Source of the DNA: Avena insularis
Lineage: Eukaryota > Streptophyta > Magnoliopsida > Poales > Poaceae
Assembly (NCBI GenBank): GCA_023614405.1
Contig: CM042697.1
Span: 302,460,954-302,524,953, forward strand
Direction of reading: 5' to 3'
Length of the DNA stretch: 64,000 nucleotides
Below the pieces are notes generated by a model. That model was not told where the DNA came from and ran no database searches. It worked only from the letters and a program-made list of their open reading frames with translations. The position numbers and the translations under genes were made by a program. Positions within the stretch are counted from its first letter, which is position 1. Every line of letters begins with the position of its first letter. Positions 34,035 to 44,531 of the stretch are shown one piece after another.

Positions 34035-34246
34035 CTCCCTCCGTTACAATAAATAAATAAGGGGACTTTGTTTTCTATGTTCTTTCTTTGACCAAGGCAC
34101 CAAGCTACAAGCGTGGGAAAAAAGAAACAAAGGGAGAGAATTATGGTGTAGTTAAGAGGCTAGCTCAAACATTCCTAAGATTTTCTCACCTGTTTTCTAG
34201 GCCAGTTCTTGGTACCAACAGAATGGCCGCAAACATACGGAGTAGT
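34035..34246. mobile_element. Possible Stowaway MITE, degraded
   Basis: The left end CTCCCTCCGTTAC after a TA is a textbook Stowaway terminus. The putative right end ACATACGGAGTA is degraded, so the boundary is tentative. An alternative is a one-ended fragment. Confidence 0.35.
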
Positions 34247-34329
34247 AATTAGGATTACTACTAGTACTATCAACGGGTAGAAGTGTGAAGTTGGGTACCC
34301 TGCAAGAGTAGATAAGACAGGATAAAGAT

Positions 34330-34480
34330 AAGATAATAAGTAGTACTACTGTGAATGGCAGATCTTTTGAATAACCTTCCCTCCCAATATTTGGGAAGCA
34401 AGTGAAATTTTTGAAACTAAAAAGTTTGATTTTTTTGCCTCCAAGGACCAAAGTGGTTTCCTTTCTAATATGTACTAGTA
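34330..34480. repeat. Fourth partial copy of a compound-repeat segment
   Basis: Corresponds to 26585-26730 of unit I: AAGTAGTACTACTGTGAATGG, TTTGGGAAGCAAGTGAAA, and CCAAGGACCAAAGTGGTTTCC. It also lacks the MITE at the equivalent point (ATGTACTAGTACTA). Confidence 0.7.
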
Positions 34481-34992
34481 CTATAGTATTAGTCTTGCAC
34501 GTAGCCCTAGGTCGTCAAAGTGTCATGTACATCGGGTCAAAGATTAATTAAAAACTAGAGTAGCTCTGCACCTACTCCTACTCGGGAAATACAATGCTTT
34601 CCTAGTTTTCTATGTGCCAGTCTTTTTCTCTCTCGCTTCCCTAGAGTGAGATAAGGAGTCTACTAGTAGTAGAACTATTTAACTTGCAAGTGTCTCATGC
34701 TCGCTCTCATCAACCCTATCTCTCTCTACTCTCTGGCACGGTCTCAAAAATTCCTCTCAGATCCGCAGTTGAAGCTACGATTGACATGAGTGGTGGCTCT
34801 ATGGCGGACAAGTGGGTTAAAGTTTCGATTCATTGGAGTCATACAGTTTAGTTCTTCGACTGTAGGCTTTGTTCTCAAATTGTCCGTCGTCCTGCGTACA
34901 TGGTTAAGTACTTCTTTCTTCAGGATGGTTTCCTTCTGTGCCACACTAGTTTGATACAACTATTTTTTTTGGGATAAATCTCTTTTTCTTGC
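34481..34992. other. Noncoding stretch before the zinc-finger-like ORF
   Basis: 512 bp with no supported gene. It contains a CT-rich tract (about 34620-34740) of the kind found in plant 5' regions, but no clear promoter could be set. Confidence 0.4.
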
Positions 34993-35223
34993 ATGAGCAG
35001 CGCACAGGCTATGCGCACAAGGCATGCACAAAATGCGTTGGAAAATTATCTGATGGATAGGGCCCGAGATGTCTTTGAACCAAACACTTTTGTGGATCGG
35101 CTGTCCTTAGCAGCGAGGTGCACTTGCAGGAACAAAGGTTGTGCCATGAGGGGCAGCTTCTTTGAGTACATCGAACACGCGAGGGTTTGCCCACACGCGG
35201 TAGAGGGCTCCATAGGTTCTTGA
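34993..35223 (+). CDS. Short ORF with SIAH-like zinc-finger spacing (gene fragment?)
   Basis: A 76-residue ORF. Residues about 44-70 read C-x6-C-x11-H-x3-C followed by PH (C TCRNKG C ... H ARV C PH). This is exactly the spacing of the first half of the zinc finger in SIAH/SINA ubiquitin ligases. The RING domain that should precede it and the second half with the TRAF-like domain are absent. It could be a fragment of a SINA-like gene, or chance. The start is simply the first ATG of the frame. It lies 0.6 kb upstream of the RING pseudogene on the same strand, but no joint gene is implied. Confidence 0.35.
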   Translation: MSSAQAMRTRHAQNALENYLMDRARDVFEPNTFVDRLSLAARCTCRNKGCAMRGSFFEYIEHARVCPHAVEGSIGS

Positions 35224-35790
35224 CAGAAAAGAAGCGTATGATATGCGGTTGTCCATGTGTGTGTTGATTCTGTCTAGAGTATGGTATTTAGTTTCTGCCG
35301 TGGTTGTGGATTACCTATGCTAGTTATGTTATAAATAAATTGAATCATCATCGCATCCGCATAGTTCCTCTCTTTTACAGATAATAAGGGGATTTGGTTT
35401 TCAGGTTCGAATTGAAGCTAGGATTGATAAGTTTGGAGTGACAATTTCAAGGATTTGGTTTTGGGGTTCGAATTTACATTTTCCCCTAGAGATTCAATGT
35501 TTATTTTGGACTTCCCCGATAAATAGAACAATGGAGCCCCCAAAAAAATAATTAAAAAACTAGAACCATGGAGCCCCCGCAAAAAATAATTAAAAATAAT
35601 ATAGTAGAACCATGGAGAGAGGACGAGCCAGGGCTGACGTTGGGGAGTGACGAGCTACTGCAGCCTCGAGTTCGAGCTCTCAGCTCTCACCCATTTCCCC
35701 TAGCCTCTTCCCCCATCATCCAGGCCCGCGCACGAGAACCCAAAATTAAAAAATCAACTCCTCTCCATCGACTAGCCAGCCACCTCACCC
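35224..35790. other. Noncoding gap
   Basis: AT-rich to about 35600, then mixed. It contains two near-repeats of AACCATGGAGCCCC with A-rich spacers (about 35527-35615). The ORF 35568-35969 runs through the simple repeat and is not supported. Confidence 0.4.
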
Positions 35791-35826
35791 CTCCCCCCAC
35801 CCCCACCCCCACCCCCACCCCCACCA
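35791..35826 (+). repeat. (CCCCCA)n simple repeat
   Basis: About five to six copies of a C-rich hexamer just 13 bp upstream of the RING pseudogene ATG, followed by an A-run. Confidence 0.9.
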
Positions 35827-35838
35827 AAAAATCTCCAT

Positions 35839-36538
35839 ATGGCGCGGCCGTCGGAACTCGAGTGCTCCTCACAAGAGTGCATCATCAAGTCTGGCCCCCA
35901 TGTCTTCCGTTCCCGCCGTGTCTCCGCAGCCACAAGCGACTTGTTCATCGTCGACCCGCAGTTAGTTGACGAGGCGATGTTGTACACAATGACACTAAAG
36001 ATCTTCTTCTCGAGGACTTATGAGCTCAGGAGGATACCTGGCTCCCTCCTAGCCCCTCTTGAGGAGGATGATGTTGTGGCCACACCCTAAAAGAGGAGGT
36101 GTTGAATCTCAGCCTTCCTCCCAGCAAGCTACGAAGAGCGAGAAAGGTCGTGTGAACTATGCGGAAGGTTCTTGGCCGTGTATGGCTGCTGAAGAACCTG
36201 CAACTCACAGCGGAGGAGTGGGACATCATCATGCCTTACGAAAATTTGCACGGCTCTGGCATGAGGCGTGTGTGTGTGTCAATGGGTTCCACTTCCACCT
36301 AACCCTCAGCATCGACCTCTGACTCATCGTCAACCTTTCGACGCTTCAAGACAGTTGGTACCTGGTTGAGCAGGAGGATGTCCACTGCAGCATATGCATG
36401 CAGGCGCGGTCGAAGTGCACAACAGTGCATATCCGAGGATGCAACCATCCGTACCACCGCAAGTGCATCTTCACTTGGTTTGAGACCAACGCCAGCTGCC
36501 CTATCTTCCGAGACAATGTGATCGCCCATCTCTACTGA
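35839..36538 (+). pseudogene. RING-H2 finger E3 ubiquitin ligase-like pseudogene
   Basis: The first part (35839-36090) opens MARPSELECSSQEC. After a frameshift the middle (about 36072-36302, another frame) gives LPPSKLRRARKVV, a TGA, then TAEEWDIIMPYENLHG. A second shift leads to the C-terminal frame with a TGA near 36320, then the finger from 36386: C-x2-C (CSIC), a GCNHPYHRKC block supplying Cys-His-His-Cys, and SCPIF, where the last ligand of CPxC is Phe (TGC to TTC at 36506-36508). It ends HLY and TGA at 36536. RING-H2 proteins recruit E2 enzymes to ubiquitinate targets. With two frameshifts, two stops and a lost zinc ligand this is a dead copy. Full length would be about 230 residues. 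Confidence 0.75.
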
Positions 36539-37617
36539 CACGAGGTGCATATGCCCCCTCGGTATGAAACCTGGCCATGTGATTGCTAATTAATTAATAT
36601 ACTAAACACGTTCTACATATGTTTGCACTTGTCGAATTAAGCTTAATCCAATTTAGACAGGAAAAAATTAGTCTAGGATTACAATCCAACAGGAAAATGT
36701 CATCATGTCTCTGATGACCCAGAAGTATAGGGGGTGTATTGTAGTAATTTTGATAAATAGGAGTGTCGATCCCAACAAGGAGCAGAAGGTGCAGACTAGT
36801 GGTTTGGATTAGGAATTCTCTATAAATACTTAGCAAACAGATTTTTAGGGTTTTTTGATAATGCAAAGAAATAAAGTGCAAGTAAATAAATACAGTAATA
36901 ATTGCAGCAAGTGGCCCAATCATTTCTTAGCAAAGGACAAGCCGGTTGTATTACTTATGTGGACCAAACGTTCTCGAGGACACATGGGAATACTATCAAG
37001 TGCTTTCGCTTCATATAGTTGATTAATCTTCTTTGGTTGGATAAGTCTTGTGTGGGTGAACCTATGCTAATGTACCGACCTACTTGGACTAATACATAGT
37101 TGTGATTAAACCCCTTACAAGCATTCGCAACTACAAGAAAGTAATTAATATAAAAACCTAACCACGACATTAAACTCTGAGATCCTACACTGCCTTGTGC
37201 AATGGTTTCCTAACGCGGGTTCAGGTTTCTGTCACTCCGGCAACCCCACAATTAGTAGCCAAATACACAATGCATTCCCCTAGGCCCATAAATGGTGAAG
37301 TATCATGTAGTCGACATTCACATGACACCACTAGAAGAATAGCACCACAACTTAAATATCAAACCATTGAATATTACTTCAACACAATTCCAATACTAAC
37401 AACATGAATTCTCCCATGTCCTCAAGAAATAAACGAACTACTCACGAAACATCATATGGATCAAGATCAGATATGATATGATGAATAACAATATGAACAT
37501 AAACAATAATTCAATGGTTTCACTCACAAGCATCAACTACAAAAGTAATCAACACCGGGAAAGTTTCCCCTAAGAACTATGCAAGATTCAACCCAATTGT
37601 TACAGCGGGATAGAATG
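36539..37617. other. Noncoding AT-rich region, probably a transposon remnant
   Basis: No supported ORF. The wording around 36700-36800 (GATGACCCAGAAGTATAGGG, AGGAGTGTCGATCCCAACAAGGAGC) and 36970-37000 (CTCGAGGACACATGGGAATAC) resembles noncoding repeats common in Triticeae intergenic DNA, but I cannot assign it. It ends where the Copia-C LTR starts. Confidence 0.4.
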
Positions 37618-37826
37618 TGTAGGGTTTGCAGCATAGAAAACAAAAAATTTCCTGCGATGGGAACTATGTACCAAGATCTATCTACTAGATCAAATAATGG
37701 GTGAATGTATATCCATAGAGAACATACCCTTGAAGACTGACAAAGCTTAACGAGTTAAACTCGTGGTTGATGTAGACGACCTCTTGCCGATCTCAAGATC
37801 GAGAGGAAGTCCTAGCGCCGCAAAAC
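37618..37826 (-). repeat. Copia-C 3' LTR, segment 1
   Basis: Plus-strand start TGTAGGGTTTGCAGCATAG. It matches 62553-62760 of the other LTR and is cut by Copia-2. The final AAAAC is one side of the Copia-2 target duplication. Confidence 0.88.
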
Positions 37827-39483
37827 TGAAGGGAATATGCCCTAAGAGGCAATAATAAAATGTTTATTATGTGTATTCCAAGTATATGATAGATATTTAT
37901 TTTGCATGCTATAATTGTATTAATACGGAAACGTTAATACATGTGTGTTTAATAAAAAAACAGAAAGTTCCTAGTTATGCCTCTCTCATAAACTAGTTCG
38001 TTGATTAACAAGATGATCATAGTTTCCTGATCATAGACATTGGATGTTCTTAATAACGAGATCACAATATTAGTGTAATAGTGTGATGAACATTCATTCG
38101 AAGTATAGCATTACGATCAAAGTCATTGAGTTTATATTGCTATAAACAACTTACGAAGTAGTCCTAATCCTTAGACCATGAGATCATGCCAATCACTAAC
38201 ACCAGAAGAGTTTCTTGTTGACATCAAACGTCACATCGTAACTGGGTGATTATAAAGATGGATTCAAAGCTACTAAAGTGTTATGTTGAGAATCATGGAT
38301 CAAGAGTGGAATTTGTTCATCCCGATGACGGATAGATATACTCTGGGCCCTCTCGGTGATATCACATTGGTTAGCTTGCAAGCAAGTTATTTGGTCACTA
38401 GAATGTTATATCACGGAAACGAAAAAAGAGTGCATGTCAGTAAGGAGATCAAACTAGGTATGGAGATACCGATGATCGAATCTCGAACATGTAACATATC
38501 ATGAAACAAAGGGATTAAGATACAAGCATAAAAGGTTCCGACGATCACAGGAAAAGTCATCGTTGAATGTGTGGGAGTCAGTATGGATCTCCAGGTCCCG
38601 CTACTGATTATTGATCGGAGAAGGGTCTCGATCATGTCCGCATTATTCACGAACCGTAGGGTGACACACTTAAGGGACACTGATATCCAGTTGGAGCAAA
38701 TGTTTCATGCCGAAAGAATAAACAAGCACAGGAATTTATTTCACTAGATACCGAAACAGGTTTTCGGGTGAAATTGCATAAAGAGGTTATGCATGTAAAA
38801 TGGAATTATCACAAGGGGTTATTTGTGAATGTTTGTCATTAAAGTAATTGACAAAATTCTGAATAAAATAATAGAGTTTTATTTAATGAGAGTTTGCATT
38901 AAATTTGGTGGAAATTTAATGGGAATTTGAGTGGGTTTTTGAGTGGAGAAAATTGAAGGGCCATTTTGTGAGTGGAGTGTCCACCCACATGAATGAAGTA
39001 GGGGAGGGGGAAGCCCCCATGGCCGGCGGCCACCCCCTTGGGTGCCCCCTCCTCCTATAAAAGGCACCCCCTCTCCTCTCTCTCTCACTTACACCTCCTC
39101 GTGAAGGATCTCTCTCCCCTCTAGAATTTATCCCCCATGGTCTCGGACTAGCGAGATACATGTTCCCGGTGGCTATTCAGCAAGAAAGGGTTGTGCTTCC
39201 GCTGCATCACTGGAGCGAGGAGGCGGAGGTTGCTCGGTGTCTTGTACGTGTGTGCGAGCACGGATGCGCTGCTGTTTTGCGGCGCTAGGACTTCCTCTCG
39301 ATCTTGTGATGGGCAAGAGATCGTCTACATCAACCACGAGTTGAACTCGTTAAGCTTTGTCAGTCTTCAAGGGTATGTTTTCTACGGATATAGATCTGCT
39401 CGTTGTTTGTATCTAGTAGATAGATCTTGGTACATAGTTCCCATCGTAGGAAAAATTTTGTTTTCTATGCTGCAAACCCTACA
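37827..39483 (+). repeat. Copia-2 5' LTR (1657 bp)
   Basis: Begins TGAAGGGAATATGCCC, ends CAAACCCTACA. TATA box at 39056-39064. The short ORFs inside are not genes. Confidence 0.92.
39056..39064 (+). promoter_or_regulatory. TATA box of the Copia-2 5' LTR
   Basis: TATAAAAGG in a C-rich context, about 430 bp before the LTR end. The same site is at 45753-45761 in the 3' LTR. Confidence 0.7.
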
Positions 39484-39484
39484 G

Positions 39485-39495
39485 TGGTATCAGAG
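39485..39495 (+). promoter_or_regulatory. Copia-2 primer-binding site
   Basis: TGGTATCAGAG, 1 nt after the LTR end, complementary to the initiator tRNA-Met 3' end. Confidence 0.9.
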
Positions 39496-40537
39496 TCGGA
39501 TCTATGCGTAGATGCTTTACACGGGTAGTACACATATGTGTATGTGGGCGATGATGATCATGTTGTTGCTCCTTAGTTGTAATTTTGGATATTGGTGGCA
39601 TAGTGGGATGAAGCGGCCCGGAAAAACTTTACATGTCCTCGCACATTAGACCTGTTCCACGCTTGACATGCAACTAGTTTGCATAAGTGGCTAGCGGGTG
39701 TCTGTCTCTCCTACATATTCAATATGTATTTTGCAACGAGTTGTCAACAATTTGGTTATCCTCATTGTGGTTCATGTTCGTAGGTAAGAACGGTTCTATC
39801 TCCAAAGCCCTAAGCCACGTAAAACTTGCAATGGATAAATTAGAGGCGTCTAGTTTAGATTGTTGCTGGGCTAGTGTTATGATATGATGGTGTTGTAAGT
39901 AGAAGTATGAGATGATACTCTTACAACATATATAACGTGTAATCTCCATAGACCTTGGATTTACACATATAGGTATGATAGTGATCATACCACGGTGCAC
40001 ATGATAGAGATCATATGCGGGAACCATATTATTCCACTAATAAACATGTGATGTTTGATAGCATCTTATATTGCTTATTTAGCGCTTTGTTAGCATAATA
40101 AGATGAACCCTCATTTAAATATGAAGATAAGAATGTGTTCTTCCTTTAGTATGCACCGATTATGTTTTCGTCGCTCCAAGACATCACGTGATGATCGGGT
40201 GTTCTTGGATCCACGACCATATATCGGGTGTAAAATAGTTACACACGCGAATACTAAGGTTATAACATGGCGAGCCTAGCATGTACAGACATGGCCTCGG
40301 AACACGGACCGAAAGGTTAAGCATGAGTCATATAGTAGATATGATGCCCATTTGATGATCGCCTTTGAAGCTACACCGACTCACGTGATGATCGGACTTG
40401 GTGTAGTGGATTTGGTTCATGTAATCACCAAAAAGGCATGAGGGATGTCGTTTTTGAGTGGGAGTTCATTCGTAATATGGATTAGTTGAACTCAATGTAT
40501 CATAAACTTAGTCTAAACTTTACAAATTCTGTTGTAG
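39496..40537 (+). other. Copia-2 leader (untranslated)
   Basis: About 1.04 kb between the primer-binding site and gag with many short ATG frames and no long ORF. It ends in a pyrimidine-containing stretch and TTGTTGTAG directly before the gag ATG, resembling a 3' splice site. A homologous leader is found reversed in Copia-C and Copia-1. Confidence 0.7.
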
Positions 40538-42904
40538 ATGGCACCACCTGCTTTTAATTTCAATGTGTTCATGGAGAAAGAGAAACTTGCAACGAACGGT
40601 AGCAACTTTACCGAATGGGCCATGAATTTGAGGATTCTCCTCTCTGCTGCACAAAAGCAATATGTGCTAGAAGTGCCGCTAGGTCCCCCACCCTTTGAGG
40701 ATGCCCCTGACAAGGAGAAGAATGTCTATCAGACTCGTCAGGAGGACCACAACTTAGTTCATTGCGGCATATTGTATGGGCTAGAGTCGAAACTTCGAAA
40801 GCGTTTCGAAAACGGCAATGCATTTGATACAATGGGTGAGTTGAAAATGATTTTCAACACACATGCTGCTGTAGAGAGCTACAATGCTTCAGAAAAGTTC
40901 TTTAGCTGCATGATGGAAGAGCACAGCTCCGTTAGTGAGCATGTACTCAAGATGTCGGGTTACGCCGATAAGCTTGTGTCCTTGGGAATAACGATTCCCA
41001 TTGACTTAGGCATCCATCGTGTTCTGCAGTCTCTACCACCTAGCTATAAGAGCTTCGTGATGAACTATAATATGCAAGGGATGAAGAAGTCTCTCCCCGA
41101 GCTTATGTCAATGCTTAAAACTGCAGAAGTGGAGATCAAAAAGGAACATCAAGTGTTGATGATGAATAGGAACACTGGTTTCAAGAAAGACAAGAAGGGA
41201 AAACGGAAGGGAAGTAAGGGAGGCAAGCCGGTTGCCGTGCCTGAAAAGAAACCCCGAGTTGGACCTAATTCTGATACCGAGTGCTACTATTGTAAGGAAA
41301 TGGCCTTTGAGCGCAATCGCCCCAAGTATTTGGCAGACAAGAAGGCCGGCAAGACAAACAAAGGTATATATGATATACATGTTATTGATGTGTACTTGAC
41401 TAGTGCTCGCAGTAGCACCTGGGTATTTGATACCGGTTCAGTTGCTAATATTTGTAACTCGAATCAGGGGCTGCGGAACAAGCGACCGCTAGCAAGGGGT
41501 GAGGTCAACATGTGTGTCGGCAATGGATCAAGCGTTGATGTGATCGCCGTCGGAACGCTACCTCTCCACTTGCCGTCGGGATTAGTAATAAACTTGAAGA
41601 ATTGTTATCTGGTGCCAGCACTTAGCATGAACATTGTATCTGGATCGTGTTTAATGCGAAGTGGTTATTCATTTAAATCCGAGAACAATGGTTGTTCCAT
41701 TTATATGAATGAAATCTTTTATGGTCATGCACCGATGATGAATGGTTTATTTCTATTGTATCTCGATAATAATGTTACACATATTCATAATGTTGATGCT
41801 AAAAGGATTAAACTAAACGATGATATATCCGCATATATGTGGCACTGCCGTCTAGGTCATATTGGCGTTAAACGCATGAAGAAGCTCCATTCGGATGGAC
41901 TTTTGGAATCACTTGATTTTGAATCATTTGATACATGTGAGCCATGCCTTATGGGCAAGATGACTAGAACGCCGTTTTCCGGTTCAATGGAACGGGCGAC
42001 AGATTTATTGGAAATCATACATTCTGATGTATGTGGTCCAATGAGTGTGTCGGCGCGAGGTGGATATCGTTATTTTGTTACTTTCACAGATGATTTAAGT
42101 AGATACGGTTATATCTACTTGATGAAACACAAGTCTGAAACCTTTGAAAAGTTCAAGGAATTTCAGAATGAAGTGGAAAATCATCGTAATAGAAAGATCA
42201 AATTTCTACGGTCCGACCATGGAGGTGAGTATCTAAGTTACGAGTTTAGCACTCACATGAAAGAGTGTGGAATTGTTTCACAACTCACACCTGCCGGAAC
42301 ACCACAGAGAAATGGTGTGTCGGAACGTCGTAATCGTACTTTATTAGATATGGTTCGATCTATGATGTCTCTGACGGACTTGCCGTTGTCATTTTGGGGT
42401 TATGCACTAGAAACTGCTGCATTCACTTTAAATCGGGCACCATCTAAATCCGTTGAAAAGACACCGTATGAATTGTGGTTTGGAAACAAACCTAAGCTGT
42501 CATTTCTTGAAGTTTGGGGATGCTATGTTTATGTGAAGAAACTTAAACCGGATAAACTCGAACCCAAAGCGGAAAAATGCGTCTTCATAGGATACCCTAA
42601 GGAAACTATTGGGTATTCCTTCTATCACAGATCCGAGGGCAAGGTTTTTGTTGCCGAGAATGGATCCTTTCTAGAGAAAGAGTTTCTCGCGAAAGGTGTG
42701 AGTAGTCGGAAGGTAGAACTCGAAGAGGTTGTTGAACCTTCTCTTCAAAGTATGGCGAGTAGCCTTGCGGAAGTTGTTGGAGTTGGATTCACTGTTGAAG
42801 AAGGAACTAATGATAATGATCATGAAACTCCGAAGAGAGTACTAGAACCTCGCGAGTCTAGCAGACGCGTGCAGCTCCGACATTTGTCTGAAATCCTGTC
42901 ATGA
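40538..42904 (+). CDS. Copia-2 gag-protease-integrase polyprotein part (788 aa)
   Basis: Start ATG at 40538 (MAPPAFNFNVFMEKEK). The gag capsid-like region covers about residues 1-215 (LESKLRKRFENGNAFDTMGE, LPPSYKSFVMNYNMQG), then a Lys-rich stretch. The zinc knuckle at 249 keeps only C-x2-C (CYYCKEMAFERNRPKYL): the His and last Cys are gone, probably through a small deletion. The protease has WVFDTGS with the catalytic Asp at 298. The integrase zinc site starts at His436 (WHCRLGH ... CEPCLMGK), and the catalytic core has HSDVCGP, FLRSDHGGE and NGVSERRN. The frame ends at a TGA after a frameshift, just before RT. The real polyprotein would continue. Confidence 0.92.
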   Translation: MAPPAFNFNVFMEKEKLATNGSNFTEWAMNLRILLSAAQKQYVLEVPLGPPPFEDAPDKEKNVYQTRQEDHNLVHCGILYGLESKLRKRFENGNAFDTMGELKMIFNTHAAVESYNASEKFFSCMMEEHSSVSEHVLKMSGYADKLVSLGITIPIDLGIHRVLQSLPPSYKSFVMNYNMQGMKKSLPELMSMLKTAEVEIKKEHQVLMMNRNTGFKKDKKGKRKGSKGGKPVAVPEKKPRVGPNSDTECYYCKEMAFERNRPKYLADKKAGKTNKGIYDIHVIDVYLTSARSSTWVFDTGSVANICNSNQGLRNKRPLARGEVNMCVGNGSSVDVIAVGTLPLHLPSGLVINLKNCYLVPALSMNIVSGSCLMRSGYSFKSENNGCSIYMNEIFYGHAPMMNGLFLLYLDNNVTHIHNVDAKRIKLNDDISAYMWHCRLGHIGVKRMKKLHSDGLLESLDFESFDTCEPCLMGKMTRTPFSGSMERATDLLEIIHSDVCGPMSVSARGGYRYFVTFTDDLSRYGYIYLMKHKSETFEKFKEFQNEVENHRNRKIKFLRSDHGGEYLSYEFSTHMKECGIVSQLTPAGTPQRNGVSERRNRTLLDMVRSMMSLTDLPLSFWGYALETAAFTLNRAPSKSVEKTPYELWFGNKPKLSFLEVWGCYVYVKKLKPDKLEPKAEKCVFIGYPKETIGYSFYHRSEGKVFVAENGSFLEKEFLAKGVSSRKVELEEVVEPSLQSMASSLAEVVGVGFTVEEGTNDNDHETPKRVLEPRESSRRVQLRHLSEILS

Positions 42905-43938
42905 ATTTCATGGTTGATGAAAATGATGACCCTGCGATGTATGAAGAAGGGATGATGATCCCGGATTCCAACAAATGGTTAGAAGCCATGAAATCCAAGA
43001 TGGAATCCATGTATGAAAATCAACTTTGGAACTTGGTGGACTTACCTCACGACCGAAAGGCCATGGAGAACAAATGGATTTTCAAAAGGAAAACTGATGC
43101 TGATGGTAATGTAACCGTCTATAAAGCTCGACTTGGCGCAAAGGGGTTTCGACAAATTCAAGGAGTTGACTACGATGAGACATTCTCTCCCGTAGCGATG
43201 CTAAATTCAGTTAGGATTATGTTAGCAATTGCTGCATATTTCAATTATGAGATATGGCAGATGGATGTCAAAATCGCGTTTCTCAATGGTAATATTGAAG
43301 AAGAGTTGTATATGATACAACCAAAGGGTTTTGTCGATCCTAAGGATGCTAACAAGTTGTGCAAGCTTCAGCGATCCATCTATGGATTGAAGCAAGCATC
43401 ACGAAGTTGGAATCTCCGCTTTGATGAGGTGATCAAAGAGTTTGGATTTGTCCAAACTTATGGAGAAGCTTGTATTTACAAGAAAGTGAGTGGGAGCAAT
43501 GTGGCATTTCTGATATTATATGTGGATGACATATTATTGATCAGAAATGATATAGATCTTTTAAACAGTGTTAAAAGTTATCTAAACAGCAAATTTTCAA
43601 TAAAGGACCTAGCTGAATCGTCATACATATTAGGCATAAAGATCTATAGAGATAGATCTAGGCGCCTAATAGGGCTATCGCAAAGTACATACCTTGATAA
43701 GATTTTAAAGAAGTTTAAAATGGAAGATAGTAAGAAGGGGTTCTTACCTATGACACAAGGCATGACATTGAGTAAGACTCAAAGTCCGGCTACGGAAGAA
43801 AGAGAGAAAATGGACAAAGTCCCCTATGCTTCAGCCATAGGCTCTATAATGTACGCCATGCTATGTACAAGACCGGATGTGGCACATGCTATTAGTTTGA
43901 CTAGTAGGTACCAATCGGATCCAGGTTCAGAACACTAG
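42901..43938 (+). CDS. Copia-2 reverse transcriptase part (345 aa)
   Basis: This frame is +2 relative to the upstream ORF and overlaps it by 4 nt at ATGA. That looks like a reinitiation site but is more likely a frameshift in the former polyprotein. RT motifs: PDSNKWLEAMKSKMESMYEN, NKWIFKRKTDADG, MLNSVRIMLAIAA, WQMDVKIAFLNG (catalytic Asp), LQRSIYGLKQASRSWN, and LYVDDILLI. It ends at TAG 43936-43938, where related elements have Trp (HWIAVK-type), so the stop is a nonsense change. The same frame then continues into RNase H. Confidence 0.92.
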   Translation: MNFMVDENDDPAMYEEGMMIPDSNKWLEAMKSKMESMYENQLWNLVDLPHDRKAMENKWIFKRKTDADGNVTVYKARLGAKGFRQIQGVDYDETFSPVAMLNSVRIMLAIAAYFNYEIWQMDVKIAFLNGNIEEELYMIQPKGFVDPKDANKLCKLQRSIYGLKQASRSWNLRFDEVIKEFGFVQTYGEACIYKKVSGSNVAFLILYVDDILLIRNDIDLLNSVKSYLNSKFSIKDLAESSYILGIKIYRDRSRRLIGLSQSTYLDKILKKFKMEDSKKGFLPMTQGMTLSKTQSPATEEREKMDKVPYASAIGSIMYAMLCTRPDVAHAISLTSRYQSDPGSEH

Positions 43939-44499
43939 ATAGCGGTCAAGAATATCCTTAAGTACTTGCGAAGAACTAAGGATATGTTTCTTGTATACGG
44001 AGGTGAAGAAGAGCTCGTCGCTAAGTGTTATGTTGATGCTAGCTTTGACACCGATCCGGATGACTCTAAGTCTCAATCCGGATACGTATTTCTCATGAAT
44101 GGCGGAGCGGTTAGTTGGAGGAGCTCCAAACAACCTGTGGTGGCGGGATCAACAACGGAGGCCGAATATGTTGCTGCTTCGGAAGCGGCTCAGGAAGCAG
44201 TTTGGATGAAGGAGTTCATATCCGAACTGGGTGTGGTTGCAAACACGTTGGACCCAATGGTGATCTATTGTGACAACAATGGTGCCATTGCCAATGCCAA
44301 AGATCCAAGGTCTCACAAGCATTCCAAGCATATTAAGCGCCGGTTTCACTCCATCCGCGAGCATGTCAAGGATGGAGATATAAAGATTTTTAAAGTACAT
44401 ACGGATCTCAATGTAGCAGATCCGTTGACTAAAACTCTCCCTAGAGCAAAACATGATCTACACCAGAACTCCATGGGTGTTAGATACATCACTATGTAA
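43939..44499 (+). pseudogene. Copia-2 RNase H domain (behind a nonsense codon)
   Basis: Same frame as RT. It starts IAVKNILKYLRRTKDMF and includes YVDASFDTDPDD (first Asp), QSGYVFLMNGGAVSWRSSKQ, STTEAEYVAASEA (Glu), YCDNNGAIANA (Asp), RSHKHSKHI and a VADPLTK end, stopping at 44497-44499. All four key blocks are present. Only the upstream TAG separates it from RT; an internal ATG at 43966 gives the visible ORF of 177 aa. Confidence 0.9.
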
Positions 44500-44519
44500 C
44501 TAGATTATTGTCTCTAGTG

Positions 44520-44530
44520 CAAGTGGGAGA
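44520..44530 (+). promoter_or_regulatory. Copia-2 polypurine tract
   Basis: CAAGTGGGAGA lies directly before the 3' LTR. The same motif, reversed, borders the Copia-C 3' LTR at 57657-57668. Confidence 0.75.
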
Positions 44531-44531
44531 C

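Noticed and set aside
35568..35969. Plus-strand ORF with a Pro/Thr run
   Set aside because: It runs through the CCCCCA repeat and into the RING pseudogene in another frame.
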